A DNA stretch of 64,000 nucleotides from Synergistaceae bacterium (GTDB taxonomy: Bacteria > Synergistota > Synergistia > Synergistales > Aminobacteriaceae). This document shows, piece by piece, positions 18,178-26,856 of the stretch. The position numbers and the translations under genes are program-made. The notes under the pieces are model-generated. The model was given only the letters and a program-made list of their open reading frames with translations. It had not been told where the DNA came from and ran no database searches. The stretch covers positions 1 through 64,000 of the forward strand of contig JAHDKT010000010.1 in the NCBI GenBank assembly GCA_018436725.1. The letters run 5' to 3'. The first letter of the stretch is position 1. The number at the start of each line of letters is the position of its first letter.

Positions 18178-20037
18178 TCAATCGATCCCCAGAAGGCCGG
18201 CGAGCTGCGCCGTCTTCTCTCTGAAGCTCGCCACGGTCTCCTTCAGCGGGACGGGCGTGGTCATGTCCACCCCGGCTTCTTTCAGGATATCCAGAGAATA
18301 CGCCGAACTTCCCCTCGACAGGAAGCGCAGGTAGCGCTCCCGCTCCTCGTCGCTCCCTTTCCTGAGACGGCGAGTGAGCATCGCAGCCGCTGTAAACCCC
18401 GTCACGTACTTGTAGACGTAGAACGCCGAGTAGAAGTGGGGTATACGCGCCCACTCCACCTCGATGCCGGCGTCGACCGTCATGTCGGGACCGTGGTACC
18501 GCTCGTTCATCTCGCGCCATACTTCGCAGAGCGCATCCGCGGTCAGCGGTTCTCCCTGTTCCGCGGCCGCGTGCATGGTCCGCTCGAACTCCGCGAACAT
18601 CGCCTGCCGGTAGACGGTGGTGCGCACCTGATCAAGGTAGTGGTTCAGAAGATAGATCTTCTCCTGCCTGGAGGCCTTTTCCAGCAGCGATTCCAGCAGC
18701 AGGGACTCGTTCACCGTGGAGGCCACTTCGGCGAGGAAGATCGTGTAGTCGGCGTATACCTGGGGTTGCTTTTCCTGCGAGTACCAGGTATGCAGCGAAT
18801 GTCCCATCTCGTGCGCGATGGTGAAGACGTCGCGGAGCGTACCGCTGTAGTTCAGCAGCACGAACGGGTGCGCGCCGTAGCTGCCCCACGAGTAGGCTCC
18901 TTTCCTCTTCCCCTGGTTCTCATAGACGTCGACCCATCGGGCGGTGAACCCTTTCCGGAGGACATCCATATATTCCGCGCCGAGCGGAGCGAGCCCCTCG
19001 GTCACCATCTCGACCGCCTTTCCGTACGGTATGGCGGCGTCGGGTTCGTCGGCGAGCGGCACGTTGAGGTCGTACATGTGCAGCTCTTCCAGGGCGAGCG
19101 CCTTCTTCCTGAGGCGCATGTAGTCGTGCATGGCGTCGAGGTTGGCGTTCACCGTCGAGACGACGTTCTCGTAGACCGAGGGGGGGATGTTGTCCGCGTC
19201 GAGCGAGGCCTCCAGAGAGGAGGAGTACTTCCGCGCCGTCGCGTAGAAGATGTCCCCCTTCACACTCCCGGAGTAGAGCGCCCCGAGGGCGTTCCGGTAC
19301 TTCCCGTACGTCCCGAGCAGCCCTTCGAACGCTTCCCTGCGCACCCGGCGGTCGCGGGAGCGGCTCAGAAGATAGTAGCGTTCCTCGGAAAGCTCGGTCT
19401 CCTCGCCCTTCTCGTCCACTATCGACGGAAAGGTCATGTCCGCGTTGGTGAACAGCGAAAACGCCGTCTCCGCCGTACGGGCCATTTCCGTGGACCGCGC
19501 CAGAAGCTCCTCCTCGCGGGGCGAGAGCACGTGTTGCTTAGATCGAAGAAGGTTGCCGAAGAAGTGACTGTAGAGCGCAAGATCGCCGCAGCGCGCGATG
19601 AAGTCGCGAACCTTCTCCTCGCCCGCGGCCAGCACCTCCGGGTTGAAGAAGGAGCAAACCGCCGCGAAAGATGAGTACAGCATACCGGCTCGGTCCGCCA
19701 TCCCCTGGTACAACGCCTCGGAGGTATTCTCGTGGCTCTTCATCGTCGCGTACGCATACAGCTTTCCCATACGTTCGGACGCCTTCTCCTCCAGGCGGAG
19801 GAATTCCAGAAGCGTCTCGGGCGAATCGAAAAGCCTGCCATTGAAGGAGGCGATCCGCTGCATCTCATCTCCCGCGAGGCGGAAAGACTCCTCCCATGCC
19901 TCGTCCGACGGCTGAAGCGCGGAGAGGTCCCACGTATATTCAGCGGGAATATCGCTTCGTGGAGGGACCTTGCCCCCGAAGGAGACCTCCCCGAACGCGG
20001 CTTTTTTTTCTGCTCTGTGCAACGCACTCCAAATCAT
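18178..20037 (-). CDS. pepF: Oligoendopeptidase F (M3 family)
   Basis: I place the start at 20037, after AAAGGAGTTTCGTT, giving 619 residues; 14 upstream in-frame residues lack a ribosome site. The M3 zinc motif H-E-M-G-H is at 409-413, with the third ligand Glu in the F-L-A-E-V-A-S-T-V-N-E segment (about 437). The N-terminal half is the helical M3B domain. The cytosolic zinc enzyme trims oligopeptides of about 7-17 residues. It has no signal peptide, so it would serve intracellular peptide breakdown for amino-acid fermentation. It is convergent with lysR and divergent from the TAXI gene. Confidence 0.95.
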   Translation of the reverse strand: MIWSALHRAEKKAAFGEVSFGGKVPPRSDIPAEYTWDLSALQPSDEAWEESFRLAGDEMQRIASFNGRLFDSPETLLEFLRLEEKASERMGKLYAYATMKSHENTSEALYQGMADRAGMLYSSFAAVCSFFNPEVLAAGEEKVRDFIARCGDLALYSHFFGNLLRSKQHVLSPREEELLARSTEMARTAETAFSLFTNADMTFPSIVDEKGEETELSEERYYLLSRSRDRRVRREAFEGLLGTYGKYRNALGALYSGSVKGDIFYATARKYSSSLEASLDADNIPPSVYENVVSTVNANLDAMHDYMRLRKKALALEELHMYDLNVPLADEPDAAIPYGKAVEMVTEGLAPLGAEYMDVLRKGFTARWVDVYENQGKRKGAYSWGSYGAHPFVLLNYSGTLRDVFTIAHEMGHSLHTWYSQEKQPQVYADYTIFLAEVASTVNESLLLESLLEKASRQEKIYLLNHYLDQVRTTVYRQAMFAEFERTMHAAAEQGEPLTADALCEVWREMNERYHGPDMTVDAGIEVEWARIPHFYSAFYVYKYVTGFTAAAMLTRRLRKGSDEERERYLRFLSRGSSAYSLDILKEAGVDMTTPVPLKETVASFREKTAQLAGLLGID

Positions 20038-20095
20038 AACGAAACTCCTTTCACGAGCAAGGGGATTTTGATAAAACAAAGTTCAAACGGTTTTA

Positions 20096-20124
20096 TTGAC
20101 ATGCCGCCCTGAAGACTATATCAT
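20096..20124 (+). promoter_or_regulatory. Sigma-70-type promoter for the TAXI-TRAP operon
   Basis: TTGACA (20096-20101) and TATCAT (20119-20124) are separated by 17 bases, near consensus. It sits 63 bases before the TAXI binding-protein ATG in the gap between divergent pepF and the TRAP genes. Confidence 0.7.
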
Positions 20125-20186
20125 TTTTCCGTCTGTTTCTCAGAGAAGTTCCACTCAAATTCTTATCAAAGGAGCGTGTACAAGAA

Positions 20187-21170
20187 ATGAAAAGACGGGT
20201 TCTTCTGCTTCTCGCCCTCGCACTCGTGCTCTCCCTCTCCGGAACGGCCTTCGCGGCTAAGGAAGGGTGGCCCGATCAGCTTCGCTTCATGGCGGGACCT
20301 CCGGGCGGCAACTGGTTCGCCCTCGGCGGCGCACTCGCCGACATGTGGACGAAGGAAGTCCTCCAGACCACCAGCAGCACCGGCGGCGGCGTCGCCAACG
20401 TAGTGAACGCGGACAACACGAAGGGCGATCTCGGGTTCTCGGTAACGTCCTTCGTCGGCGCCGCAGCCAAGGGGGAAGACCCCTTCAAGGCCCCGGCGAA
20501 GAACGCGGTCGTCATGTCGAACCTCTATACTCAGTTCACCTACTTCATCATCCGCAAGGACTACGCCGAGAAGAACGGCATCAAAACGCTCGGCGACGTC
20601 GTTGCGAAGAAGCTGCCCGTCCGCTTCGCAACCCTGCGCCCGGGCACGGCCTCCGAAGTCACCATCCGCGCTCTCTTCAGCAAGGGGTACAACGTGGGCT
20701 GGGACGATTTCCGGAGCTGGGGCGGCAAGGTCGAGTTCGCCTCCTACGAGGACGGCGCCAACCTGCTGGCCGACAATCACCTCGATCTCTTCGCCTTCTC
20801 CGTCGGCCGCGTGGCCTCCATCGTCATGCAGATCGAAAATCAGGTCGACGTCGTCCTTCTTCCCGTGGAGCAGAGCGCGCTCGACGCCCTCGCGGCGGCT
20901 TACGGCACCGAGACCTTCATGATCGAGCCGGGCATCTACAAGAGCGTGACCGAGCCCACCCCGACCGTCGGCGACTACACGTGCGTCGTCATCCGGAAGG
21001 ACCTTCCCGAGGACCTCGTCTACGAACTTTCCAAGGCGCTGTGGGCCAACCGCGACGCTCTCGCTCTGGCGGTACAGGACATCGCCGAACTTGACCCGAA
21101 GATGGCCCTTCCCGCTGCGGTGGAGGCGCATCCCGGCGCCGTGAAGTTCTGGAAGGAACTGAAGCAGTAG
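20187..21170 (+). CDS. TAXI family TRAP transporter solute-binding protein
   Basis: The 327-residue protein has a Sec signal peptide (MKRRVLLLLALALVLSL, cleavage near A-F-A-A). The mature part shows TAXI features: F-M-A-G-P-P-G-G-N-W-F-A-L-G-G at the start, S-T-G-G-G-V-A-N, and an R-P-G-T-A-S-E-V-T segment near residue 155. TAXI proteins deliver substrates such as glutamate or other organic acids to a fused TRAP permease, which is the next gene, 92 bases downstream. AAAGGAG lies 12 bases before the ATG. Substrate unknown. Confidence 0.93.
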   Translation: MKRRVLLLLALALVLSLSGTAFAAKEGWPDQLRFMAGPPGGNWFALGGALADMWTKEVLQTTSSTGGGVANVVNADNTKGDLGFSVTSFVGAAAKGEDPFKAPAKNAVVMSNLYTQFTYFIIRKDYAEKNGIKTLGDVVAKKLPVRFATLRPGTASEVTIRALFSKGYNVGWDDFRSWGGKVEFASYEDGANLLADNHLDLFAFSVGRVASIVMQIENQVDVVLLPVEQSALDALAAAYGTETFMIEPGIYKSVTEPTPTVGDYTCVVIRKDLPEDLVYELSKALWANRDALALAVQDIAELDPKMALPAAVEAHPGAVKFWKELKQ

Positions 21171-21262
21171 CGCATACGCAATCTGCACATTTCGCGCGGG
21201 CGGTGGCGAATCACCGCCCGCTTTTGATTTTGAAAAGAACACTCCTAGGAAGTGATGGCTCA

Positions 21263-23128
21263 ATGAGACAATTGCAAGGAAACACTCGGAAGCTGTTTTA
21301 CGCGTACGTGGTCGCCATGGGGCTCTTCCACCTCTACACCGCCATCTTCGGCAACTACGAGGCCTATCTTCAGCGGAGCATCCACCTGACCTGGGTTCTC
21401 CCCATGTGCTTCATCCTCTACCCCATTACCTCCGGATCCCCGAAAGACTCGGTCCCCTTCTACGACTGGATTCTTGCGGCCCTCTCCGCCCTGCCCGGCA
21501 TCTACAATATGATCAACTACTCGCACATCATCGAGCGCATCGCCCAGGTGGACCCTCTCACTACAACGCAGCTCGTCCTGGGCACGCTCCTGCTGATCAT
21601 CCTGATCGAAGCCACGCGCCGGGTCGTCGGCATCCCGCTGGCGATCATCGCCGCATTCTTCGCCGGGTACATGTACTTCGGCCACCACATGCCCGGCATC
21701 ATGAAGGGGCTCTCCTTCACCTTCGAAGAGGTGATCGAGCACATCTACCTCACCGGCGAGGGTATCTTCTCCGTACCGCTGGGCGTCTCCGCAGCGTTCG
21801 TCATGATCTTCCTCATCTTCGGCGGCTTCCTGGAAAAGAGCGGCGTCGGAGAGTACTTCATGCACCTCGCCGAGGCCTTCACCGGAACGCAGGCGGGCGG
21901 CCCCGCGAAGATCGCGGTCGTAAGCTCCGCCCTCTTCGGCTCCATTTCGGGCTCCGCCGTCGCCAACGTCTACGGGACGGGGACCTTCACTATCCCGCTG
22001 ATGAAGCGTATCGGCTACCCCGCGCACTTCGCCGGCGCGGTCGAGGCCGTCGCCAGCGCCGGAGGGCAGATCATGCCCCCGATCATGGGCGCGGGCGCCT
22101 TCATCATGGCGTCGTTCCTGGGACGCCCCTACAGCGAGATCATGATCGCCGCAACCGTCCCCGCCATCCTCTACTACGGAGCGGTCGTCCTGATGGTCCA
22201 CCTCGGCGCGCTCAAGAACGGACTCAAAGGCCTCGAACCGGACGAACTTCCCTCGAAGAAAGAGGTCCTGAAAAAACTGTACCTGATCCTTCCCATCATA
22301 GGACTTGTCTATCTGCTGCTCGCCGGATACACGCCGATGTGGGCCGCCACCATCGGCATCGCGCTCACATGGGCCGTATCCATGCTCAATCCGGGCAAAC
22401 GGATGACTCCGGTCGACGCCATCGACGCCATCTACACCGGCGCGAAGAACATCCCGATGGTCTGCATCGCCTGCGCGGCAGCGGGCATCGTCGTCGGCTC
22501 GGTCGGCCTCACCGGCTTCGGCTTCAAGTTCGTCGGATTCATCTTCGCCTTCGCGAAAGACATTCCCTTCGTCGCCCTGCTGCTCGTCATGCTCGTGTCG
22601 CTGCTGCTGGGCATGGGGCTTCCGACGACGGGCGCCTACATCCTCGCCGCGGCCCTGGGCGTTCCCGCCCTGGCCCGCCTCGGCTTCCCGACGCTCTCCG
22701 CGCACCTCTTCGTCTTCTACTTCGCCATCATCTCGAACATCACGCCTCCGGTGGCGCTGGCCGCGTACGCCGCAAGCTCGATTTCCGGCTCGACGCCCAA
22801 CAAGACAGGGTTCATGGCGATGCGTCTCGGCATCCTCGCCTTCATCGTCCCCTTCGCCTTCTGCTACGACACCGGCCTGATCCTGAACGCCGGACTCTTC
22901 AACAACCTCACCGCCCTCGCGGGAGGCGTCGCCGCCACCTTCGCAATGGGGTACGCCATGATCGGCTTTACCAGGCAGCCGCTCGCCCTCTGGCAGCGCG
23001 CCTTCTTCTGCGTCGCCGGCGTTCTCTGCCTGAGCCCTCTGGAACTGTCCAAAGCGGCGGGAGTCGGCCTTTTGCTGCTGGGGCTCTTCCTCTGGAGAAA
23101 CCCGAAAGCGAAAAACACTATCGCCTGA
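21263..23128 (+). CDS. TRAP transporter permease, fused small/large (4TM-12TM) type
   Basis: The 621-residue integral membrane protein joins a DctQ-like part (residues about 15-120) to a DctM-like part (about 125-600). Diagnostic segments are F-G-S-I-S-G-S-A-V-A-N-V, A-G-G-Q-I-M-P-P-I-M-G-A-G-A-F, and G-M-G-L-P-T-T-G-A-Y. Fused permeases of this kind are the normal partners of TAXI binding proteins. I chose the ATG at 21263, with CTAGGAAGTG upstream; 20 more residues are open upstream but polar and without a ribosome site. A strong terminator follows directly. Confidence 0.92.
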   Translation: MRQLQGNTRKLFYAYVVAMGLFHLYTAIFGNYEAYLQRSIHLTWVLPMCFILYPITSGSPKDSVPFYDWILAALSALPGIYNMINYSHIIERIAQVDPLTTTQLVLGTLLLIILIEATRRVVGIPLAIIAAFFAGYMYFGHHMPGIMKGLSFTFEEVIEHIYLTGEGIFSVPLGVSAAFVMIFLIFGGFLEKSGVGEYFMHLAEAFTGTQAGGPAKIAVVSSALFGSISGSAVANVYGTGTFTIPLMKRIGYPAHFAGAVEAVASAGGQIMPPIMGAGAFIMASFLGRPYSEIMIAATVPAILYYGAVVLMVHLGALKNGLKGLEPDELPSKKEVLKKLYLILPIIGLVYLLLAGYTPMWAATIGIALTWAVSMLNPGKRMTPVDAIDAIYTGAKNIPMVCIACAAAGIVVGSVGLTGFGFKFVGFIFAFAKDIPFVALLLVMLVSLLLGMGLPTTGAYILAAALGVPALARLGFPTLSAHLFVFYFAIISNITPPVALAAYAASSISGSTPNKTGFMAMRLGILAFIVPFAFCYDTGLILNAGLFNNLTALAGGVAATFAMGYAMIGFTRQPLALWQRAFFCVAGVLCLSPLELSKAAGVGLLLLGLFLWRNPKAKNTIA

Positions 23129-23130
23129 TG

Positions 23131-23164
23131 AAGAAGGGGCCGCCTACGCGGCCCCTTCTTTTGC
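23131..23164 (+). terminator. Intrinsic terminator after the TAXI-TRAP operon
   Basis: AAGAAGGGGCCGC (23131-23143) and GCGGCCCCTTCTT (23148-23160) form a 13-bp perfect stem with a 4-base loop, followed by TTGCTT. It begins 3 bases after the permease stop codon. Confidence 0.9.
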
Positions 23165-23238
23165 TTATATCTCGGATACCGGGATGAAACCGCTTCGTCC
23201 AGCTCTTTTCTTCAGGGGGAAAGAACTCGCTCCGACTC

Positions 23239-23267
23239 TTGTTGCTCGGTTTCTTTCAGGCTATTAT
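23239..23267 (+). promoter_or_regulatory. Candidate promoter upstream of the cyclodipeptide synthase gene
   Basis: TTGTTG (23239-23244), a 17-base spacer and TATTAT (23262-23267) lie in the gap after the TRAP terminator and about 140 bases before the CDPS start codon. The -35 matches consensus at four of six positions. It would drive the CDPS and kynureninase genes. Confidence 0.45.
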
Positions 23268-23408
23268 ACCCGTGACGACGTCAGCGTGCGAAGCGCGAAC
23301 CCGCAGTCTCTTCCTCCGCTACGAAACACTCCGCCCATGATCATGACGGGAGCGGAAGGGGGGCGGCATAGGAACCGAGAACTTCGCACAACGAAAGGAG
23401 CGCCCCCG

Positions 23409-24064
23409 ATGCGAATCGAGCGATTTTTCAACACCTCGGCTCCAGAAATCGACGGGAGAAAGTGGAATCCGTACCTTGGCATAAGCATTCGGAACAAAGC
23501 GTTCACTCCGGAGTACATCGCGGAATTTATCCGCTGGGCGACGCCGAGGTCCGCGTAGCGGACGGCCGTCGTGGTCGTCGACGTTCTCCAGCGCATCAAC
23601 AATCGAATATTCGACCGCAGCTCCCCCTTGGCGGCGTTGACGAAAGCCTTCCGCAAGGCGGACGAAATTCGGGAGCGAATCCGGACGGCCCTCGATTCGC
23701 TCCCCAAAAAAAACAAGGCGGCGTCGAGATCCTGGACTGGTGCGATATCATCGAAGAAACGTGGTTTATTCCGAACTACCGCATCTTCAAACAGGAATTC
23801 GAAGAGAACCTCACCGGGCTTCTGGGGTCGATCATCGGGCGACTGAGGGAGAGCGATATCGAGCAGCCCACACGGTACATTCTGATGGAGCTTCCCGAGC
23901 TGGTCGCTGGCCTCATGCACGGGGGCGTCCACTACAATCTCAACGTCTATCCGGGGCCCATCGGCAGCATCTACGATGAATTCAGCGGGCAGCCGTTCTG
24001 GCCGGAGATTCGCGATCGATCGCGCTTCATCGGCCCGATCTCCAGCGTCGAAGCGTATCTGTGA
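23409..24064 (+). pseudogene. tRNA-dependent cyclodipeptide synthase (NYP type), interrupted by amber codon and frameshift
   Basis: From an ATG with AAAGGAG 8 bases upstream, the frame encodes 49 residues including the CDPS motif G-I-S-I-R-N (catalytic Ser26, Asn29), then stops at TAG 23556-23558. The same frame resumes directly (V-V-V-V-D-V-L-Q-R-I-N) and runs to an A8 run at 23706-23713. Homology then continues in the -1 frame (G-V-E-I-L-D-W) with Y-I-L-M-E-L-P, holding the Tyr and Glu of the YxxxE motif, and V-Y-P-G, to a stop at 24064. The total, about 219 codons, is the size of an intact CDPS. The Asn and Tyr-Pro pair assign it to the NYP subfamily. These enzymes use two aminoacyl-tRNAs to make a cyclic dipeptide. 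It is either a recent pseudogene, affected by sequence error, or recoded. Confidence 0.8.
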
Positions 24065-24105
24065 GAGAGTAAGCATATTGGCGAAAAATACGGAGGAGGA
24101 GCGGA

Positions 24106-25380
24106 ATGACGCGTAACTGGCTACACGAGGCGAGGGCGCTGGACGACACGGACCGGCTGAAGGGGTTCCGGTGCCGGTTCCACCTTCCCAAAGACGGAAT
24201 TTACATGGACGGAAACTCTCTGGGGCTCGCGTCGGTGGATGCGCTGAAGGCGCTGGAGCGGGCCGCCGAGGAGTGGAGGACGCGGGGTATCGGAGGCTGG
24301 CTGGAGGCCGCCCCCGACTGGTTCACGTACGGCGAACGGATCGGCGCGGCGATGGCCCCTCTTGTGGGCGCGCACCCCGACGAGGTGGTCATGACGGGAT
24401 CGACGACGTCGAACCTGCATACGCTGGCAGCCACATTCTACGCCCCCGAGGGGGAGCGGAGGAAGATTCTGGCCGACGAGCTGAACTTTCCCTCCGACCT
24501 CTACGCGCTGGAGAGCCAGATCCGCATGAAGGGGGGCGACCCGGCGCGCGATCTGCTGCTCGCACGGAGCGCCGACGGGCGCACGTTGGAGGAGGACGAC
24601 CTTATCGGCATGATGGACGAAACGGTCGCCCTTGCTCTGCTCCCCGGCGTGCTCTACAGGAGCGGCCAGCTTCTGGACATCCGGCGCCTCACGCGGGCGG
24701 CCCACGAACGGGGCGTCATGATCGGCTTCGACTGCGCCCACTCGGTCGGCTCGGTCCCGCACGCGCTTCACGACGACGACGCGGACTTCGCCTTCTGGTG
24801 CAGCTACAAGCACCTGAACGGCGGGCCGGGCGCTCCCGCGGGGCTCTTCGTCAACCGGCGTCACTTCGGACGGACTCCGGGACTCGCCGGGTGGTTCGGG
24901 TACGTGAAGGAGCGGCAATTCGACATGTCCATCAGCTTCGAGCATGCTCGAAGCGCCGGGGGGTGGCAGATGGGGACTCCGTGCGTCCTTTCGGCCGCGT
25001 CGCTCGACGGCGCGCTGAAGCTTTTCAACGAGGCGGGGATCGTCGAGGTGCGCGAGAAGTCGCTGGCGCTGACCGGCTTTCTGATCGAGATGGTCGACGA
25101 GCGCCTCTTCCCTCTCGGCTTCGAGGTGGGAACGCCCCGCAAGCCGGAGCGCAGAGGCGGGCACGTGGCCGTGGAGCACGCCGAAGCGTGGCGCATCTGC
25201 TGCGCGCTGAAAAAGAAAGGGATCGTCCCCGACTTCCGCCCTCCTCGCGTGATCCGTCTGGCGCCCGTGGCGCTGTACAACACGTTCGAGGACGTGGAGC
25301 GGACCGTGGCCGCGCTGGAGACGATCGTGAAGGGGCGCGAGTACGAAGCCTTCTCCGCCGAGCGCGAGGCGGTTTCCTAA
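24106..25380 (+). CDS. kynU: Kynureninase
   Basis: The 424-residue class V-fold PLP protein has kynureninase landmarks: Y-M-D-G-N-S-L-G-L near residue 33, the D-E-L-N-F-P-S-D segment near 124, F-D-C-A-H-S-V-G near 208, and the PLP Lys235 in C-S-Y-K-H-L-N-G-G-P-G. It hydrolyses kynurenine (or hydroxykynurenine) to anthranilate and alanine in the cytosol. GGAGGAGCGGA precedes the ATG. It starts 41 bases after the interrupted CDPS, probably in one transcript. No tryptophan dioxygenase or formamidase is nearby, so it may act on imported kynurenine, or within tryptophan fermentation. Confidence 0.94.
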   Translation: MTRNWLHEARALDDTDRLKGFRCRFHLPKDGIYMDGNSLGLASVDALKALERAAEEWRTRGIGGWLEAAPDWFTYGERIGAAMAPLVGAHPDEVVMTGSTTSNLHTLAATFYAPEGERRKILADELNFPSDLYALESQIRMKGGDPARDLLLARSADGRTLEEDDLIGMMDETVALALLPGVLYRSGQLLDIRRLTRAAHERGVMIGFDCAHSVGSVPHALHDDDADFAFWCSYKHLNGGPGAPAGLFVNRRHFGRTPGLAGWFGYVKERQFDMSISFEHARSAGGWQMGTPCVLSAASLDGALKLFNEAGIVEVREKSLALTGFLIEMVDERLFPLGFEVGTPRKPERRGGHVAVEHAEAWRICCALKKKGIVPDFRPPRVIRLAPVALYNTFEDVERTVAALETIVKGREYEAFSAEREAVS

Positions 25381-25408
25381 GAGACCGCAACGGGCAGCGA
25401 AATCCGAC

Positions 25409-25440
25409 CGAAGGGGCCGTATTCCGGGCCCCTTCGTTTT
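25409..25440. terminator. Terminator between kynU and the flavin reductase gene
   Basis: CGAAGGGGCC (25409-25418) pairs with GGCCCCTTCG (25427-25436), followed by TTTTATTTT on the plus strand. The T-run overlaps the stop codon of the convergent flavin-reductase gene. Confidence 0.85.
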
Positions 25441-26020
25441 ATTTTCCCTCTCCGATGGTTCTGCCGACGGAGAACGCCCTCGCCACGGGCTCGTCCCGCA
25501 GCCCGTAGTACATTCCGAACTGCGGCGCGAAGACGAGGGGGCGCACTTTGAGAGGATCGGGCTGTCCCCGCTCGTCGAGGTGTTCTTCGAGCGCCCAGGT
25601 TTTGACGACCTTGCCGATGAAGAGCACATGGGATCCGAGTTCAACAGAGTGAACCACTTCGCACTCGAAGGAGATGGGGAATTCTTCGACCAGGGGAGCG
25701 TCCGCGATATCCCCCCGCCTCGGGGTGAGTCCGGCGACGGCGAACTTGTTCCCGTCGCGCCCCGAAAAGATGCCGAAGTAGTCGGCCTGCGCCGCCTGGG
25801 CCTCGGAGGGGACGTTCACGGTGAAGGCCTTGCGCGCAACGATGCCGCCGAAGCTGTGCCTGACCTTCTGCACCGCGACGGAGATGCAGGGCGGTTCCGA
25901 GCAGCAGACGCCGCTCCATGCGGCGATCATGCCGCCCGGTCTTCCTTCTTCATCGTACACGCCCACAAGGAAAGCGGGAGCGGGGTACACGGGAAGCGGT
26001 TTGTTGACAGCTACTTTCAT
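25439..26020 (-). CDS. Flavin reductase-like, FMN-binding split-barrel protein
   Basis: The 193-residue protein matches the flavin-reductase-like domain family: P-A-P-A-F-L-V-G-V near the start, A-A-W-S-G-V-C-C-S-E-P-P-C-I-S-V-A-V-Q (about 33-51) that would hold the FMN phosphate, and F-T-V-N-V-P near 67. Relatives are NAD(P)H-dependent FMN reductases or flavoredoxin-like electron carriers in anaerobes. GGAGCTGATCCTC precedes the ATG. The gene stands alone between a terminator and the divergent hsp20. The partner oxidoreductase is unknown. Confidence 0.88.
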   Translation of the reverse strand: MKVAVNKPLPVYPAPAFLVGVYDEEGRPGGMIAAWSGVCCSEPPCISVAVQKVRHSFGGIVARKAFTVNVPSEAQAAQADYFGIFSGRDGNKFAVAGLTPRRGDIADAPLVEEFPISFECEVVHSVELGSHVLFIGKVVKTWALEEHLDERGQPDPLKVRPLVFAPQFGMYYGLRDEPVARAFSVGRTIGEGK

Positions 26021-26203
26021 GAGGATCAGCTCCTTCGAGAAGAGAGTGCGTCTTCGGACGCATCTTTCTCATTGTACCCCATACCGCACGAGAGAACTGA
26101 GAAAAAACACATAGAAAACGTTCTTTCCGTGCGAAATAGAGAGATTATAGTCCATTTCCCTTGTTATTTTTTGTTATTTACCTTCAAGAGGCGCACAGCA
26201 GGA

Positions 26204-26231
26204 TTGTCTGACCAATACTGATGTATATAAT
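26204..26231 (+). promoter_or_regulatory. Promoter of hsp20
   Basis: TTGTCT (26204-26209) and a perfect TATAAT (26226-26231) with 16-base spacing lie 57 bases before the hsp20 ATG. No CIRCE inverted repeat is visible, so HrcA control of this copy is not supported. Confidence 0.65.
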
Positions 26232-26287
26232 AAGAGCGAAGGTCAGGGAAGATCAAAATCAATAAAGATCAAACGGAGGTGTTTCAA

Positions 26288-26767
26288 ATGACACGGAGAT
26301 TTCTGGCCATCAGGCCGAACGACAACGCTATGCCCCTGAATGTTTTTCCTTCGGTCGACAGAATGATGCGTGACATGATGCGGGTCTTCGGCGATTTCAC
26401 ATCCGACGTGGGGTATCCTGCGGACGCGGAGAAGGCGCTCGCGATTCCAAGGGGCGACTTCTACAGGAAGGACGGCAAGATTTTCGCCGAGTTCGAGATT
26501 CCGGGGATCGACCCTTCCAAGGTGGAGCTGAACGTGTATGAGGACAGGCTCGAGCTTCGTGCGGAGAAATCCGACGAGAAAACCGTGGAGCAGAACAACG
26601 TCCTCCGCTCCGAACGCTACTACGGCACGGTGTCGCGCTCCATCCAGTTCCCCGTGGAAGTCGATCCCGACAGCGCGAAGGCGAGTTTCAAGAACGGCGT
26701 GCTGACAGTGGAGGTTTCTGAGCGGGTGCAGAGCGAGAGAATGAAGAAGGTCGCGATCGAGGCGTAA
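26288..26767 (+). CDS. Small heat shock protein, Hsp20/alpha-crystallin family
   Basis: The ATG at 26288 lies 7 bases after GGAGGT and gives 159 residues; an upstream in-frame GTG overlaps this ribosome site and is rejected. The alpha-crystallin domain spans about 50-150, with F-A-E-F-E-I-P-G-I near its start and the conserved F-K-N-G-V-L-T-V near its end, followed by a short C-terminal tail. It is an ATP-independent holdase that keeps unfolding proteins soluble. It is monocistronic, with its own promoter and a terminator shared with the convergent MFS gene. Confidence 0.95.
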   Translation: MTRRFLAIRPNDNAMPLNVFPSVDRMMRDMMRVFGDFTSDVGYPADAEKALAIPRGDFYRKDGKIFAEFEIPGIDPSKVELNVYEDRLELRAEKSDEKTVEQNNVLRSERYYGTVSRSIQFPVEVDPDSAKASFKNGVLTVEVSERVQSERMKKVAIEA

Positions 26768-26809
26768 GAGAGCGCCTGTTTCGCGAAAAGCGGGAAAGAA
26801 CACTCGGAC

Positions 26810-26856
26810 GGGCGGAGCCGTTGAGGAAGCCTCCTCAGGGCTCCGCCCTCTTTTTT
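26810..26856. terminator. Terminator between hsp20 and MFS gene
   Basis: GGGCGGAGCC (26810-26819) pairs with GGCTCCGCCC (26839-26848), with an inner TGAGG/CCTCA stem, followed by CTCTTTTTT. The distal arm lies within the 3' end of the convergent MFS gene, so the coding sequence shares the hairpin. Confidence 0.85.

Noticed and set aside
18037-19674. A 545-codon plus-strand open frame
   Set aside because: It is antisense to pepF, which carries the H-E-M-G-H motif and a ribosome site. Its sequence is Arg/Val/His-rich without recognisable motifs.
23556-23558. Pyrrolysine at the CDPS amber codon
   Set aside because: No pyl genes are in the window and CDPS enzymes have no need for pyrrolysine. 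A simple nonsense mutation, sequence error or read-through is more likely.
26021-26287. CIRCE (HrcA) element upstream of hsp20
   Set aside because: No TTAGCACTC-N9-GAGTGCTAA-like inverted repeat is present; only a sigma-70-type promoter is seen.
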